A stretch of DNA of 64,000 nucleotides from Bacteroidota bacterium (GTDB taxonomy: Bacteria; Bacteroidota; Ignavibacteria; Ignavibacteriales; Ignavibacteriaceae), in NCBI GenBank assembly GCA_021824565.1, contig JAKAKL010000122.1:40864-104863 (forward strand), read 5' to 3'. Under the pieces are notes generated by a model. The model was given only the letters and a program-made list of their open reading frames with translations, did no database searches and was not told the DNA's origin. The translations under genes were made by a program, and so were the position numbers. Positions 26,394-35,602 of this stretch are shown here, one piece after another. Within the stretch, counting starts at the first letter, position 1. Every line of letters starts with the position of its first letter.

Positions 26394-27686
26394 ATGAATA
26401 TAATAGCAATTTCAATTAATCATAGAACTGCGCCTGTAGAAATTAGAGAAGCAGTATACCTAAGCAACGAAGAGATAAAAAATCTTACTCAAAAAATTAA
26501 AGATACTCTTCTTAGCGAAGGACTTGTCGTAACCACGTGCAATCGTACGGAAATTTACGGAATCCCTGCAAATCAAAGTATTAACCACGAGGAAATTCAA
26601 ACTGCATTACTTAATCAAAAACTTGTCGGCGGATTAAAGGCTGAGCATTTCCAATATTTTTCTTCTGCCAATGCGATAAAACATTTATTCAGTGTGGCTG
26701 CGGGCATTGACTCTCTCCTTATTGGCGATAACCAGATTTTCAAACAGGTTAAGGATTCGTTTCAGACTGCTGAAGAATTAAACTTTTCAGGTTTTCTTAT
26801 GAAAAGGATTTTTGATTCTGCTGTAAAAGCCGGAAGACGCGCTATTACTGAAACGGCAATAAGCGAAGGCGCTGTTACAGTAAGCTACGCTGCAGTCCAG
26901 CTAATTGAAAAAATATTCTCTCATCTAAATAAAAAATCAGCTTTAGTTATCGGCGCGGGAGAAACCGGAGAAATTGCTGCTAAGCATTTAAGAGAAAGAG
27001 GAATTGGCAATCTGACAATAACTAATCGTACTTATGAGCGTGCGGAAAAACTTGCAGAAAATCTTTCAGCCAAAATTTTGCCGTTCGCAAATTTTAAGGA
27101 GTCGCTTCATGAGTTTGATATTGTTTTAAGCGCAACAAGCTCTAACGATTTAATCTTAACAAAAGACGACGTTGCTACGGCAATGAAAAAAAGAAATTAC
27201 AACTCATTAGTGCTCATGGATATTGCAATCCCGCGTGACATTGATCCTGCTTCTAAAAATATAGATTATGTTTTCTATAACGATATCGATTCGCTCAACA
27301 TAATTGTCCAGCAAAATCTGGCGAAGCGGAAGGAAGAAATTCCTAAGGTAGAAAAAATTATTGAAGAAGAGCTTGAATCGTTTTTAAGCTGGCTTAATTC
27401 CCTTGAAGTAGCTCCGACAATAAAAAGTTTGCGTGATCATTTCGAGGCAATACGCATTGAAGAGTTTGAGAAAAATAAAAATAGATTTTCAAAGGAAGAC
27501 CAGGAGAAAGTTGAGATAATTACTAAAAAAATTATAAATAAGATTCTTCATACACCGACTGTAGAGCTGAAAAAATTTAGTGAGAACGTAGCAAGCTCTG
27601 ACGAAGCGGCGCAAAAGATCAGCATTCTCCGTGAACTGTTTGGGATGAATAATAAAAACGAAAAGGAAGATGAAGTTGAAAAGTAA
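26394..27686 (+). CDS. hemA: Glutamyl-tRNA reductase
   Basis: A 430-residue NADPH-dependent enzyme that reduces glutamyl-tRNA(Glu) to glutamate-1-semialdehyde, the first committed step of the C5 route. The catalytic cysteine is in VVTTCNRTEIYG (near residue 50). The Rossmann motif VIGAGETGEIAAKHL follows, and a C-terminal dimerisation helix rich in Lys and Glu ends the protein. It overlaps the hemC start by 17 bp. HemA is usually the controlled step, so placing it under a repressor palindrome is functionally sensible. Confidence 0.96.
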   Translation: MNIIAISINHRTAPVEIREAVYLSNEEIKNLTQKIKDTLLSEGLVVTTCNRTEIYGIPANQSINHEEIQTALLNQKLVGGLKAEHFQYFSSANAIKHLFSVAAGIDSLLIGDNQIFKQVKDSFQTAEELNFSGFLMKRIFDSAVKAGRRAITETAISEGAVTVSYAAVQLIEKIFSHLNKKSALVIGAGETGEIAAKHLRERGIGNLTITNRTYERAEKLAENLSAKILPFANFKESLHEFDIVLSATSSNDLILTKDDVATAMKKRNYNSLVLMDIAIPRDIDPASKNIDYVFYNDIDSLNIIVQQNLAKRKEEIPKVEKIIEEELESFLSWLNSLEVAPTIKSLRDHFEAIRIEEFEKNKNRFSKEDQEKVEIITKKIINKILHTPTVELKKFSENVASSDEAAQKISILRELFGMNNKNEKEDEVEK

Positions 27687-28617
27687 AATCGTAATTGGCT
27701 CGCGCGGAAGCGAGCTTGCATTATGGCAGGCTAAGTTTGTAAAGAACGAATTAGAAAAAAAGAATAAAAACGTTTCCGTTGAGATTAGAATAATAAAAAC
27801 CACGGGAGATAAGATTCTTGATGTTGCGCTTTCAAAAATCGGAGATAAAAGTTTATTCACCAAAGAGCTTGAAGCTGCGCTGTTAAACGGAACAATTGAT
27901 CTTGCGGTTCACAGTCTGAAAGATCTGCAAACACTGCTTCCCGAAGGATTAAAACTTGCTGCTGTTTCAAAACGTCATCCGGTTGAAGATGTTTTGATAG
28001 CGGGAAAAAAAGGAATTACTCTGCGGTCGCTGAAAGAAAAAGCAGTGGTTGGAACCGGATCGCTAAGAAGAAAATCACAATTAATGCATCTTCGCCCGGA
28101 TATAAAAATAGCAGAACTTCGGGGGAACGTTCCCACAAGAATAGAAAAATTTTTGAAATCTGATTGGGATGCGATAATACTTGCCCGAGCCGGCGTGGAG
28201 CGACTAAAACTCAGCAAGCATATTTCTTCAATTATAAGCACGGAAGAAATTTTGCCGGCAGTTGGTCAAGGGGCGCTTGGGATTGAAATCCGCAGTGAAA
28301 ATAAATTTGCAGATGAAATTGTGCAGTCAATACATGATGAATCAACTTATTTAGCGGTGCTTGCTGAGCGCTCGCTTCTCAGAACTCTTGAAGGCGGCTG
28401 CCAGGTTCCAATCGGTGCATTTGCTGAAACAAAATCAAATGGAATTTATCTTGATGCTATGGTTGGCTCGCTCGACGGCACTATAACTTTTAGAAAAAAT
28501 GTTCGCGGCAAGAAAAGCGAATCGGAAAAACTTGGGAAATCTTTGGCGAAAGACTTATTAAAAGCCGGTGCTAAAGAGATTCTTGATGAAATTTATTTTA
28601 GTGTCAGACAAAAATGA
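27670..28617 (+). CDS. hemC: Hydroxymethylbilane synthase (porphobilinogen deaminase)
   Basis: A 315-residue enzyme that joins four porphobilinogen units into hydroxymethylbilane, using a dipyrromethane cofactor. Family motifs: GSRGSELALWQAKFVK at the start, DLAVHSLKDLQT, GTGSLRRKSQL, LRGNVPTRIEKF and the cofactor cysteine in LEGGCQVPIGA. Its start lies 17 bp inside hemA, and its stop overlaps the ATG of the tetR::hemD gene by 4 bp. This tight packing means the downstream fusion is translated in step with it. Its product is the substrate of the HemD half of the next protein. Confidence 0.96.
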   Translation: MKLKSKIVIGSRGSELALWQAKFVKNELEKKNKNVSVEIRIIKTTGDKILDVALSKIGDKSLFTKELEAALLNGTIDLAVHSLKDLQTLLPEGLKLAAVSKRHPVEDVLIAGKKGITLRSLKEKAVVGTGSLRRKSQLMHLRPDIKIAELRGNVPTRIEKFLKSDWDAIILARAGVERLKLSKHISSIISTEEILPAVGQGALGIEIRSENKFADEIVQSIHDESTYLAVLAERSLLRTLEGGCQVPIGAFAETKSNGIYLDAMVGSLDGTITFRKNVRGKKSESEKLGKSLAKDLLKAGAKEILDEIYFSVRQK

Positions 28618-30005
28618 TCGTTGAGAAAAAAAGAGAAAGTAAAAAAAATATCAAGCGGAAAAAGATAATTGATTCCGCAGCAAATCTATTTTCACGGAAA
28701 AGCTATCACGAAGTTATGATGGAAGACGTTGCAAAAATGTCCGACATCGCAAAAGGAACGGTTTACACTTACTTTAATTCGAAAGAAGAATTATATTTTT
28801 CCATAATGCGGCTGCGTATGGAAAAGCTTACTACTTCACTGAAGGAAAAAATTAAAGACGAGACAAGCAGTATAGATTCCTTGCATTCGTTCGTGATTCA
28901 TCTTTATATGTTTATGATGAAATATCAGGATTTTTTCCTGATGTACCAAAAAGAATCTCTTAAAGCAGAAAATGAACTTTGCTCGGAGCTCGTAGCGCTT
29001 GAAGTGGAATTGAAAAATCTTTTGGCTGGAATTATCGAAGCAGGCAAAAAAGAAAATCTTTTTAGAAACATTGAAACGAAATTTGCTGTTGACCTTATTT
29101 TAGGCAGCGTCTACGGCACAGTGTACCGGGGAATAGAAAATAATTTTACCGAACAAGAAATACAGAAAGAAAGAGAAAGGGTTTTTGATTTTATTTTGCA
29201 TGGACTTTTTTATAACACAAACACTGTTAGCTCGCTTCCTTTAAGAAATAAAACTCTCGTTATAACTCGAGCAGTTGAGCAGTCGAAAGAGTCTGCCGAA
29301 ACGTTTAAACATCTCGGCGCAAACGTGATAATTTTTCCTACTCTTGATATTGTGCCGCCGGAAAGCTGGAACCAATTTGATTCAGCAGTAATGGGAAAAG
29401 CTAAAATTGATTTTATAATTTTTACGTCGGCTCATGCCGTGCAGATGTTTATAATGCGGTGCAATGAGCTGAACGTAAAACTCGATTTCAGCCGGATGAA
29501 AATTGTAGCGGTCGGAAATAAAACAGCGGCGGTTTGTGAAAAGAATAATATCCATGTTGATATCATTCCGCAAAAATTTAGTGCTGATGGAGTAATAACA
29601 GAGCTTTCAAATTTTGACCTTGAAAGCAAAGTAATTTTTATACCTCGTTCTGCAATCGGTCGCGAGGAACTGCCTGAAGAACTTGAAAAGCTTGGCGCGA
29701 TAATTAAGTCGGCACCTGCTTATAACGTTTCAATTCCTTCGAATGAAAAAATTACGGCGAACCTGGAAAAACTAAATCAAAGCAGACCTGACTTGTTCAT
29801 CTTTACAAGCCCTTCAACTTTTGAAAATTTTTTACAGATATTGAAAATTTCTGAACCGGTTAATTATTTTGAAAAGTTTGATATTGCTGCAATCGGTCCG
29901 TCAACTAAAACCGCAATTGAAAATAAGGGGCTGCGTGTGAACGTAATGCCTGATGAATATACGATCGACGGCCTCGCAAAAGCCATCGTGGAATATTATA
30001 AATGA
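28614..30005 (+). CDS. hemD: TetR-family repressor fused to uroporphyrinogen-III synthase
   Basis: This 463-residue protein joins two complete modules. Residues about 14-62 are a TetR helix-turn-helix (KKIIDSAANLFSRKS, then VMMEDVAKMSDIAKGTVYTYF). Residues 63-205 form an all-helical ligand and dimer domain ending ERVFDFILHGLF. From residue 211 (base about 29244) a full HemD follows: TLVITRAVEQSKES, IIFTSAHAVQMF, VAVGNKTAAV, FIPRSAIGREELPEEL and DLFIFTSPSTFENF. HemD cyclises hydroxymethylbilane to uroporphyrinogen III. The ATG overlaps the hemC stop by 4 bp, exactly where a plain hemD would start, and no stop or alternative start splits the modules. The protein may therefore be both pathway enzyme and operon repressor. 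The enzyme call is firm; DNA-binding in vivo is inferred. Confidence 0.93.
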   Translation: MIVEKKRESKKNIKRKKIIDSAANLFSRKSYHEVMMEDVAKMSDIAKGTVYTYFNSKEELYFSIMRLRMEKLTTSLKEKIKDETSSIDSLHSFVIHLYMFMMKYQDFFLMYQKESLKAENELCSELVALEVELKNLLAGIIEAGKKENLFRNIETKFAVDLILGSVYGTVYRGIENNFTEQEIQKERERVFDFILHGLFYNTNTVSSLPLRNKTLVITRAVEQSKESAETFKHLGANVIIFPTLDIVPPESWNQFDSAVMGKAKIDFIIFTSAHAVQMFIMRCNELNVKLDFSRMKIVAVGNKTAAVCEKNNIHVDIIPQKFSADGVITELSNFDLESKVIFIPRSAIGREELPEELEKLGAIIKSAPAYNVSIPSNEKITANLEKLNQSRPDLFIFTSPSTFENFLQILKISEPVNYFEKFDIAAIGPSTKTAIENKGLRVNVMPDEYTIDGLAKAIVEYYK

Positions 30006-30020
30006 AAACTAGGAGATAAT

Positions 30021-31085
30021 TTGAGTTTGTTAAAAAATGATTTGTTCCTTCGTGCTTGTAAAAAGCTCCCAGTTGAGCGAACGCCTGTCTGGATAATGCG
30101 TCAAGCCGGGCGCTATTTGCCTGAATATAGAAAAATAAGAGAGAAGGCAGACTTTATAACGATGTGCAAAACACCCGAGCTTGCGGCTGCTGTGACGATA
30201 CAGCCGGTGGATATTATTGGTGTTGATGCCGCAATAATTTTTTCTGATATTCTTGTTATTCCCGAGGCAATGGGAATGAAGTTTGACATGCTTGAAAGCA
30301 GAGGACCTGTATTTCATCATCCGTTAAGGAATAGTGATGACGTTAAGTCGTTAAAAAAAATTGAACCCGAAACAGATTTGAAATATGTTCTTGATGCCGT
30401 TGCGTTGACTAAAAGAGAATTAGATGGAAGAGTTCCACTGATTGGTTTTGCAGGCTCTCCGTGGACGCTTTTCACTTACATGGTTGAAGGTAAGGGTTCG
30501 AAGAATTTTTCTGAAGTGAAGAAATTAATTTTTAATAATCCTTTCATGGCACACCAAGTTTTAGATTTACTTTCCGATGCCGTGGCGGATTATCTTTCTG
30601 CAAAAATTGAAGCCGGCGCAAACGCCATCCAGATATTCGATACTTGGGGCGGGATTCTTTCGCAGAATAATTTTGAGGAATTTTCTCTCCGCTACATTTC
30701 GAAAGTGATTTCAAAAGTAAAACGGAAAGAGGAACCTGTAATTGTCTTTTCGAAAGGCGTTCATTTTAAGCTTGAAGAAATAGCCTCTGCCGGTGCAGAT
30801 GTAATCGGACTTGACTGGACGATGGACCTTGGCGATATAAGAAAAAAAATTGGCGGCAGAGTTGCGCTTCAAGGAAATTTAGACCCGACAGTGCTTTATG
30901 CAAATGAGGATAAAATTAGAAACGAAGTGAAAAAGATTCTTCAATCCTACGGCGAAGGAAGCGGTCATGTTTTTAATTTGGGTCATGGAATTCTTCCGGA
31001 TGTAGATCCCGAAAATGCAAAGAGCCTTGTTAATATCGTTAAAGAAGAAAGTAAAAAATATCACTTAGCAAACGCTGCAGGCTGA
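30021..31085 (+). CDS. hemE: Uroporphyrinogen decarboxylase
   Basis: A 354-residue enzyme that removes four carboxyl groups from uroporphyrinogen III to give coproporphyrinogen III. The signature RTPVWIMRQAGRYLPEYR lies at residues about 19-37. FAGSPWTLFTYMVEG and the C-terminal GFNLGHGILP-like motif (here VFNLGHGILPDV) are present. It starts with TTG at 30021 after a good SD (AGGAGA) and lies 15 bp after the tetR::hemD stop. Length is normal. Confidence 0.96.
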   Translation: MSLLKNDLFLRACKKLPVERTPVWIMRQAGRYLPEYRKIREKADFITMCKTPELAAAVTIQPVDIIGVDAAIIFSDILVIPEAMGMKFDMLESRGPVFHHPLRNSDDVKSLKKIEPETDLKYVLDAVALTKRELDGRVPLIGFAGSPWTLFTYMVEGKGSKNFSEVKKLIFNNPFMAHQVLDLLSDAVADYLSAKIEAGANAIQIFDTWGGILSQNNFEEFSLRYISKVISKVKRKEEPVIVFSKGVHFKLEEIASAGADVIGLDWTMDLGDIRKKIGGRVALQGNLDPTVLYANEDKIRNEVKKILQSYGEGSGHVFNLGHGILPDVDPENAKSLVNIVKEESKKYHLANAAG

Positions 31086-31104
31086 TGGTAAAAATAAGAG
31101 AGTT

Positions 31105-32493
31105 ATGGAGATAGATATGTTTGAAATAGATTTAAAAAAATACAAAAAGTATGACAAGCCCGGACCACGCTACACAAGCTATCCAACGGCTCCTCACTTT
31201 AGCGAGAAATTCACGTATGAAAATTATCTCGACGAAGTAATAAAAACTAACTATGGAAGCAATCTTCCTGATCTTTCACTTTATTTTCACCTGCCGTTCT
31301 GTGATACGCTTTGCTATTTCTGCGGATGCAATATGATAATCACGCGTAACCGTGACCGGGTAAAAGAATATATTAAATATTTGAAGAAAGAAATCGACAT
31401 GGTGCGGACGTACATTCTGCCGGACCGAAAGGTTTCACAGCTTCATTGGGGCGGCGGTACACCAACACATTTGAAACCTGAAGAAATTAACGAAGTCGCT
31501 TCGTATATAAAATCTTCTTTTGCAATAAAAGAAGATTCCGAGAACGGCTGCGAAATCGATCCGCGCGACTTAACCAAAGCGCATCTTGAAGCTTTAAGAC
31601 AGAATGGTTTCAACCGCATCAGTATGGGGGTCCAGGACTTTGATGATAATGTCCAAAAGGCTGTCAACAGAATTCAGCCGGAAGATATAACACGACAAAC
31701 TGTAAATTGGGTAAGAGAGCTTGGATTCAACAGCATCAATTTAGATTTGATGTACGGACTTCCGTTTCAAACGATTGAATCTTTCTCGAATACTGTTGAC
31801 AAAGTGATAGATATTTCTCCGGATAGAATTGCAGTTTTTAATTATGCACATGTTCCCTGGCTGAAAAAACATATGGCCTTAATTCACCCTGAGGATTTGC
31901 CTTTGCCCGAGGTAAAGCTTGAAATCTTAAAGATGACGATTGAAAAACTAACTTCAGCGGGTTATATATTTATCGGCATGGATCATTTTGCAAAGCCCGA
32001 CGATGAATTGGCAGTCGCACTTAGAGAAAAAAAACTTTATAGGAATTTTCAAGGATACAGCACTCACGCCGGCAGCGATCTTTATGCAATGGGAATAACA
32101 GCTATCAGCCAGCTTCAAAATGTGTATGCACAAAATTTTAAAACCGAGAAAGAGTATTTTAATTCTATCGATAACGAAATTTTGCCTATAACGAAGGGTT
32201 ACAAACTTAGCGACGATGACGTTCTGCGCCGGGATGTTGTTATGAAATTAATGTGTAATTTTGAATTAGAATTTTCTTCTATAGAAAAAAAATACAACAT
32301 TAACTTTAAAGAATATTTTTCATGGGGATTGAATAATCTAAAAGAAATGGAAGCTGATGATTTGCTTAATATCAGCGGCGAGAAAATTTCGATAACTCCT
32401 ATGGGAAAATTATTGATTAGAAATATTGCAATGAACTTTGATGGATATATCGAGCGCAAAGAGGACACAGCAAGATATTCAAGAACAGTTTGA
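31105..32493 (+). CDS. hemN: Oxygen-independent coproporphyrinogen III dehydrogenase (radical SAM)
   Basis: This 462-residue radical-SAM enzyme converts coproporphyrinogen III to protoporphyrinogen IX without oxygen. GPRYTSYPTAP is present near residue 20, and the cluster motif is C66-x3-C70-x2-C73 with a further Cys at 75. QDFDDNVQKAVNR and the C-terminal HemN domain complete the true HemN type, as opposed to the HemW type. ATG 31105 is used here; ATG 31117, four codons in, has a better-spaced GGAG and may be the real start. The oxygen-independent enzyme fits an anaerobic or facultative lifestyle. Confidence 0.95.
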   Translation: MEIDMFEIDLKKYKKYDKPGPRYTSYPTAPHFSEKFTYENYLDEVIKTNYGSNLPDLSLYFHLPFCDTLCYFCGCNMIITRNRDRVKEYIKYLKKEIDMVRTYILPDRKVSQLHWGGGTPTHLKPEEINEVASYIKSSFAIKEDSENGCEIDPRDLTKAHLEALRQNGFNRISMGVQDFDDNVQKAVNRIQPEDITRQTVNWVRELGFNSINLDLMYGLPFQTIESFSNTVDKVIDISPDRIAVFNYAHVPWLKKHMALIHPEDLPLPEVKLEILKMTIEKLTSAGYIFIGMDHFAKPDDELAVALREKKLYRNFQGYSTHAGSDLYAMGITAISQLQNVYAQNFKTEKEYFNSIDNEILPITKGYKLSDDDVLRRDVVMKLMCNFELEFSSIEKKYNINFKEYFSWGLNNLKEMEADDLLNISGEKISITPMGKLLIRNIAMNFDGYIERKEDTARYSRTV

Positions 32494-32580
32494 AAAGATT
32501 GCGAGGAATTATCAAAGTTGTTGATGAAGATAATAATTAGTTCAAAGAAAAATTCTACATTATAAATTTTATATTCTATA

Positions 32581-33954
32581 TTGAAAAAAAAGATTGTTAT
32601 ACTTGGTGCGGGGATTTCAGGTTTAGCGGCTGCTTACTTTCTTCACAAGGAAAATTATGATATAACTGTTTTGGAGAAGAAGAGCGAAGTTGGCGGCTCG
32701 ATGGAAAGCGCTTGGGAAAGCGGTTTCTTATTTGATCGTGGTCCGAACAGCGGGCTTGAGACTACACCGTTAATACGAATTTTAGTTGAAGATCTTGGAT
32801 TGCAAGACCAACTTATGTACGCAAGCAAAGAAGGCAATAAAAGATATATACTTCGAGGCAACAAGCTTCATCCTCTACCGATGAACCCTCCGGCATTTAT
32901 TAAAACTAAACTTTTTTCAGCCAAAGCAAAACTCCGCCTGTTTGCGGAACCGCTGATGGGCAAATCAAACGATGGTTATTATGAAAGCATAGCCGAGTTT
33001 GTAACAAGAAGATTGGGGAAAGAATTTTTAGATTACGCTATCAATCCGTTTGTTGCCGGTGTATATGCGGGCAATCCTGAAGAGCTCAGCGTTAAATCTG
33101 CTTTCCCAAAATTGTATGCTCTTGAAGAAGAATATGGCGGCTTAATAGTTGGGACAATCAAGAGCATCAAGAAAAGAAAACAACGCGCGGAAAAGTCGAA
33201 ACAAGATGCGCAAATGTTTTCGTTTAAAGATGGAATGCAAGCACTCCCGAAAGCCATAGCAAATAATCTAGGAGGGAAAATAATTACTTCGGCAGAAGTT
33301 AAATCGATATATAAAAATGGAGAGTGTTATTCGGTCGTCTTTTATAAAGATGGTATAGAACAAAGAATTGATTGCGATATAATTCTTTCCACTATCCCGG
33401 CATACGCTGCTTCAAATTTATTTAAAAATTTTGACGAGGAATTATCAAAGCATTTGTCCAAAATTTATTACCCGCCGGTACTTGCTTTATTTTTGGGCTA
33501 TAAAAAATCTGATATTCGTCAGCCTCTTGACGGATTTGGATTTCTCATTCCATCTAAAGAGAAAAAATCTTTTCTCGGCGCAATATGGAGCTCAGTAATT
33601 TTTCCAAACCGTGCGACCGGAGATGAAGCTGCCTTCACTTTATTTGTGGGCGGCTCAAGAAATCCTGAAATTGAAAATACCGATAAAGAAGTTTTAATTA
33701 AAAAAGTAATAGATGAATTTCAACAACTAATGAAAATAAATTCAAAGCCCAGTTTCGAAGCGCACAAATTCTGGCAGAAAGCTATTCCACAGTATAACAT
33801 AGGTTATATTGAACATGAGAATTATTTTGATAAGTTTGAAGAAAAATTTTCCGGAATAATTTTGGGCGGCAATTATAGGGGCGGAATCTCTGTTGGAGAC
33901 TGCATAAAAAATTCTAAAACTTTAGTAAATAAAATTAAAAATCTTTGCCGCTGA
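32581..33954 (+). CDS. hemG: Protoporphyrinogen oxidase (HemG/HemY FAD type)
   Basis: This 457-residue FAD-dependent amine-oxidase-fold enzyme oxidises protoporphyrinogen IX (or coproporphyrinogen III in the coproporphyrin route). The dinucleotide motif VILGAGISGLAAAYFL is at residues about 5-20, with the FAD-binding LEKKSEVGG. The C-terminal FAD site is GIILGGNYRGGISVGDCI. It starts with TTG at 32581. Since the operon has hemN and I see no hemQ, the protoporphyrin route is the better reading. The 87-bp gap after hemN is the longest in the upstream part of the operon but shows no terminator. Confidence 0.92.
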   Translation: MKKKIVILGAGISGLAAAYFLHKENYDITVLEKKSEVGGSMESAWESGFLFDRGPNSGLETTPLIRILVEDLGLQDQLMYASKEGNKRYILRGNKLHPLPMNPPAFIKTKLFSAKAKLRLFAEPLMGKSNDGYYESIAEFVTRRLGKEFLDYAINPFVAGVYAGNPEELSVKSAFPKLYALEEEYGGLIVGTIKSIKKRKQRAEKSKQDAQMFSFKDGMQALPKAIANNLGGKIITSAEVKSIYKNGECYSVVFYKDGIEQRIDCDIILSTIPAYAASNLFKNFDEELSKHLSKIYYPPVLALFLGYKKSDIRQPLDGFGFLIPSKEKKSFLGAIWSSVIFPNRATGDEAAFTLFVGGSRNPEIENTDKEVLIKKVIDEFQQLMKINSKPSFEAHKFWQKAIPQYNIGYIEHENYFDKFEEKFSGIILGGNYRGGISVGDCIKNSKTLVNKIKNLCR

Positions 33955-34004
33955 TTTTTTTATAATACAAATCTGGAAAACTTAGATGAAAGGAAAAAAA
34001 TAAA

Positions 34005-34991
34005 ATGGCTACATACCCAACCAAAAGATTGAGAAGATTGCGGTATAACCCGCTTGTTAGAGATATGGTAAGAGAGACAGAGCTTTCAAAAAATGATTTT
34101 ATATATCCGCTTTTCGTTGTGCCTGGAAAGAAAATAAAAAATCCGGTGAAATCTATGCCCGGTGTTTTTCAGTTTTCAATAGATTATTTGGTGGAGGAAT
34201 GTAAGGAAGTTGAAGCGCTTGGAATACCGGCGGTAATTTTATTTGGAATTCCCGAGCACAAAGATGAACATGGCTCTGAAGCTTATTCTGCAAATGGAAT
34301 TGTTCAGCAGGCAATAAGAGCAATAAAGTCTGAAGCAAAAAATCTTTTAGTTATTACTGATGTTTGCTTATGCGAATACACTTCACACGGTCATTGCGGA
34401 ATTTTAAATGGTGAAGAAATTTTAAATGATGAATCCGTTTCAGTACTTGCTAAAGAAGCAGTCTCTCATGCAGAAGCGGGCGCAGATATTATTGCTCCCT
34501 CAGATATGATGGATGGAAGAATTGCCGCTATCAGAAAAGCGCTTGATTATAAAGGCTTCAGCAAAATTCCTATCTTAAGCTACGCTGCTAAGTTTGCATC
34601 CGGATATTACGGACCATTTAGAGAAGCTGCGGAATCTACTCCAACATTCGGCGACCGCCGCTCTCATCAAATGGATGTTGCAAACGCTAATGAAGCTTTA
34701 AGAGAAGTTGAAACAGATATCGAAGAAGGCGCAGACATTGTAATGGTGAAACCTGCCGGACCATATCTTGATATTATCCGTCAGGTTAAAGATAAATTTG
34801 GAATGCCAACGTGCGCATACCAGGTCAGCGGAGAATATGCGATGATAAAAGCTGCCGGTCAGAATGGCTGGATTGACGAAGAACGTGTCATGATCGAAAG
34901 CTTAATTGCAATAAAACGTGCCGGAGCTGATATGTTTCTTACTTATTTTGCTAAAGACGCTGCAAAGTGGATTGATAAGAATAGAAAATAA
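34005..34991 (+). CDS. hemB: Delta-aminolevulinic acid dehydratase (porphobilinogen synthase)
   Basis: A 328-residue enzyme that condenses two 5-aminolevulinate molecules to porphobilinogen. The metal-binding cysteines C121, C123 and C131 in [16 protein letters not shown] point to the zinc-dependent class. The Schiff-base lysines are in [14 protein letters not shown] and [11 protein letters not shown]. It lies 50 bp after hemG and is the last gene of the operon; a REP-like element follows its stop. Gene order hemA-C-D-E-N-G-B differs from the biochemical order but all members are functional in appearance. Confidence 0.96.
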   Translation: MATYPTKRLRRLRYNPLVRDMVRETELSKNDFIYPLFVVPGKKIKNPVKSMPGVFQFSIDYLVEECKEVEALGIPAVILFGIPEHKDEHGSEAYSANGIVQQAIRAIKSEAKNLLVITDVCLCEYTSHGHCGILNGEEILNDESVSVLAKEAVSHAEAGADIIAPSDMMDGRIAAIRKALDYKGFSKIPILSYAAKFASGYYGPFREAAESTPTFGDRRSHQMDVANANEALREVETDIEEGADIVMVKPAGPYLDIIRQVKDKFGMPTCAYQVSGEYAMIKAAGQNGWIDEERVMIESLIAIKRAGADMFLTYFAKDAAKWIDKNRK

Positions 34992-35000
34992 TTTAACATA

Positions 35001-35041
35001 CTTAAACTTAAATATTTTTAAAAAGTTCAAGCCTAAGTTTG
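35001..35041. repeat. REP-like element, copy 3
   Basis: CTTAAACTTA at 35001-35010 and AAGTTCAAGCCTAAGTTT ending at 35040 form a short imperfect inverted repeat just after hemB. Words are shared with the elements at 14031, 17146 and 61864. It could end or stabilise the hem transcript. Confidence 0.5.
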
Positions 35042-35057
35042 TGGTCAAGAGTTTGAT

Positions 35058-35414
35058 ATGGATTTAGAAACTATTCGAGAATATTGCCTAAAGAAAAAGG
35101 GCGTAACAGAAAGCCTTCCATTTGATGATGTGTCTCCTGTCTATAAAGTTATGAGCAAAATTTTTTTAATAGCAAGCATTACTACACCTGTCAGTATAAA
35201 TGTAAAATGCAATCCCGAAAAAGCAGTGGAACTCAGAGAAAGATATGATGCAGTAACTCCCGGCTACCACATGAACAAGATGCATTGGAATACAATTCTC
35301 ATTGACAACTCGATTCGAGGGAAGCTTATCCTTGAATGGATTGATGACTCTTACAATTTAGTTGTTAGCAGCTTAAAAAAATTTGAGAGAGAAAAACTGA
35401 AAATGATGGAATAA
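35058..35414 (+). CDS. MmcQ/YjbR-family protein
   Basis: This 118-residue protein has the compact alpha/beta fold of the MmcQ/YjbR family: LETIREYCLKKKGVTESLPFDD at the N-terminus, then VYKVMSKIFLIASI and NIKCNPEKAVELRERY-like strands (here NVKCNPEKAVELRERYDAV), followed by PGYHMNKMHWNTILID. The family has a CyaY-like fold and is often found near stress or DNA-damage genes, without a settled biochemical role. It lies 66 bp after hemB and may be read from the hem transcript or from its own weak promoter. Confidence 0.88.
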   Translation: MDLETIREYCLKKKGVTESLPFDDVSPVYKVMSKIFLIASITTPVSINVKCNPEKAVELRERYDAVTPGYHMNKMHWNTILIDNSIRGKLILEWIDDSYNLVVSSLKKFEREKLKMME

Positions 35415-35524
35415 ATTAACCCGGCTGAATTTTCCAAGGTAAGTTTCCCTTATTAAACTTAACAAAAATGATGTTTTTCAAATAGGAAGGTGAGAAGAGA
35501 CACAAATATTAGTAGAGATCAAAA

Positions 35525-35542
35525 TAGATGTTGCAACATCTA
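35525..35542. promoter_or_regulatory. Perfect 18-bp palindrome before yceI-pirin-marR
   Basis: TAGATGTTGCAACATCTA is a perfect palindrome with arms of nine bases and no spacer. It lies 60 bp before the yceI start and has the size and symmetry of a MarR-family operator. The MarR gene encoded 1.4 kb downstream in the same cluster is the obvious candidate to bind it. That assignment is inferred. Confidence 0.65.
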
Positions 35543-35602
35543 TTGTTACACCATATGTTTACATCAGTAAATTTTTTATTAAAATTTTTAGGAGTAAACA
35601 TT

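Noticed and set aside
35528..35602. 25-residue N-terminal extension of YceI
   Set aside because: It would start inside the palindrome; ATG 35603 has a good SD and matches the family start.
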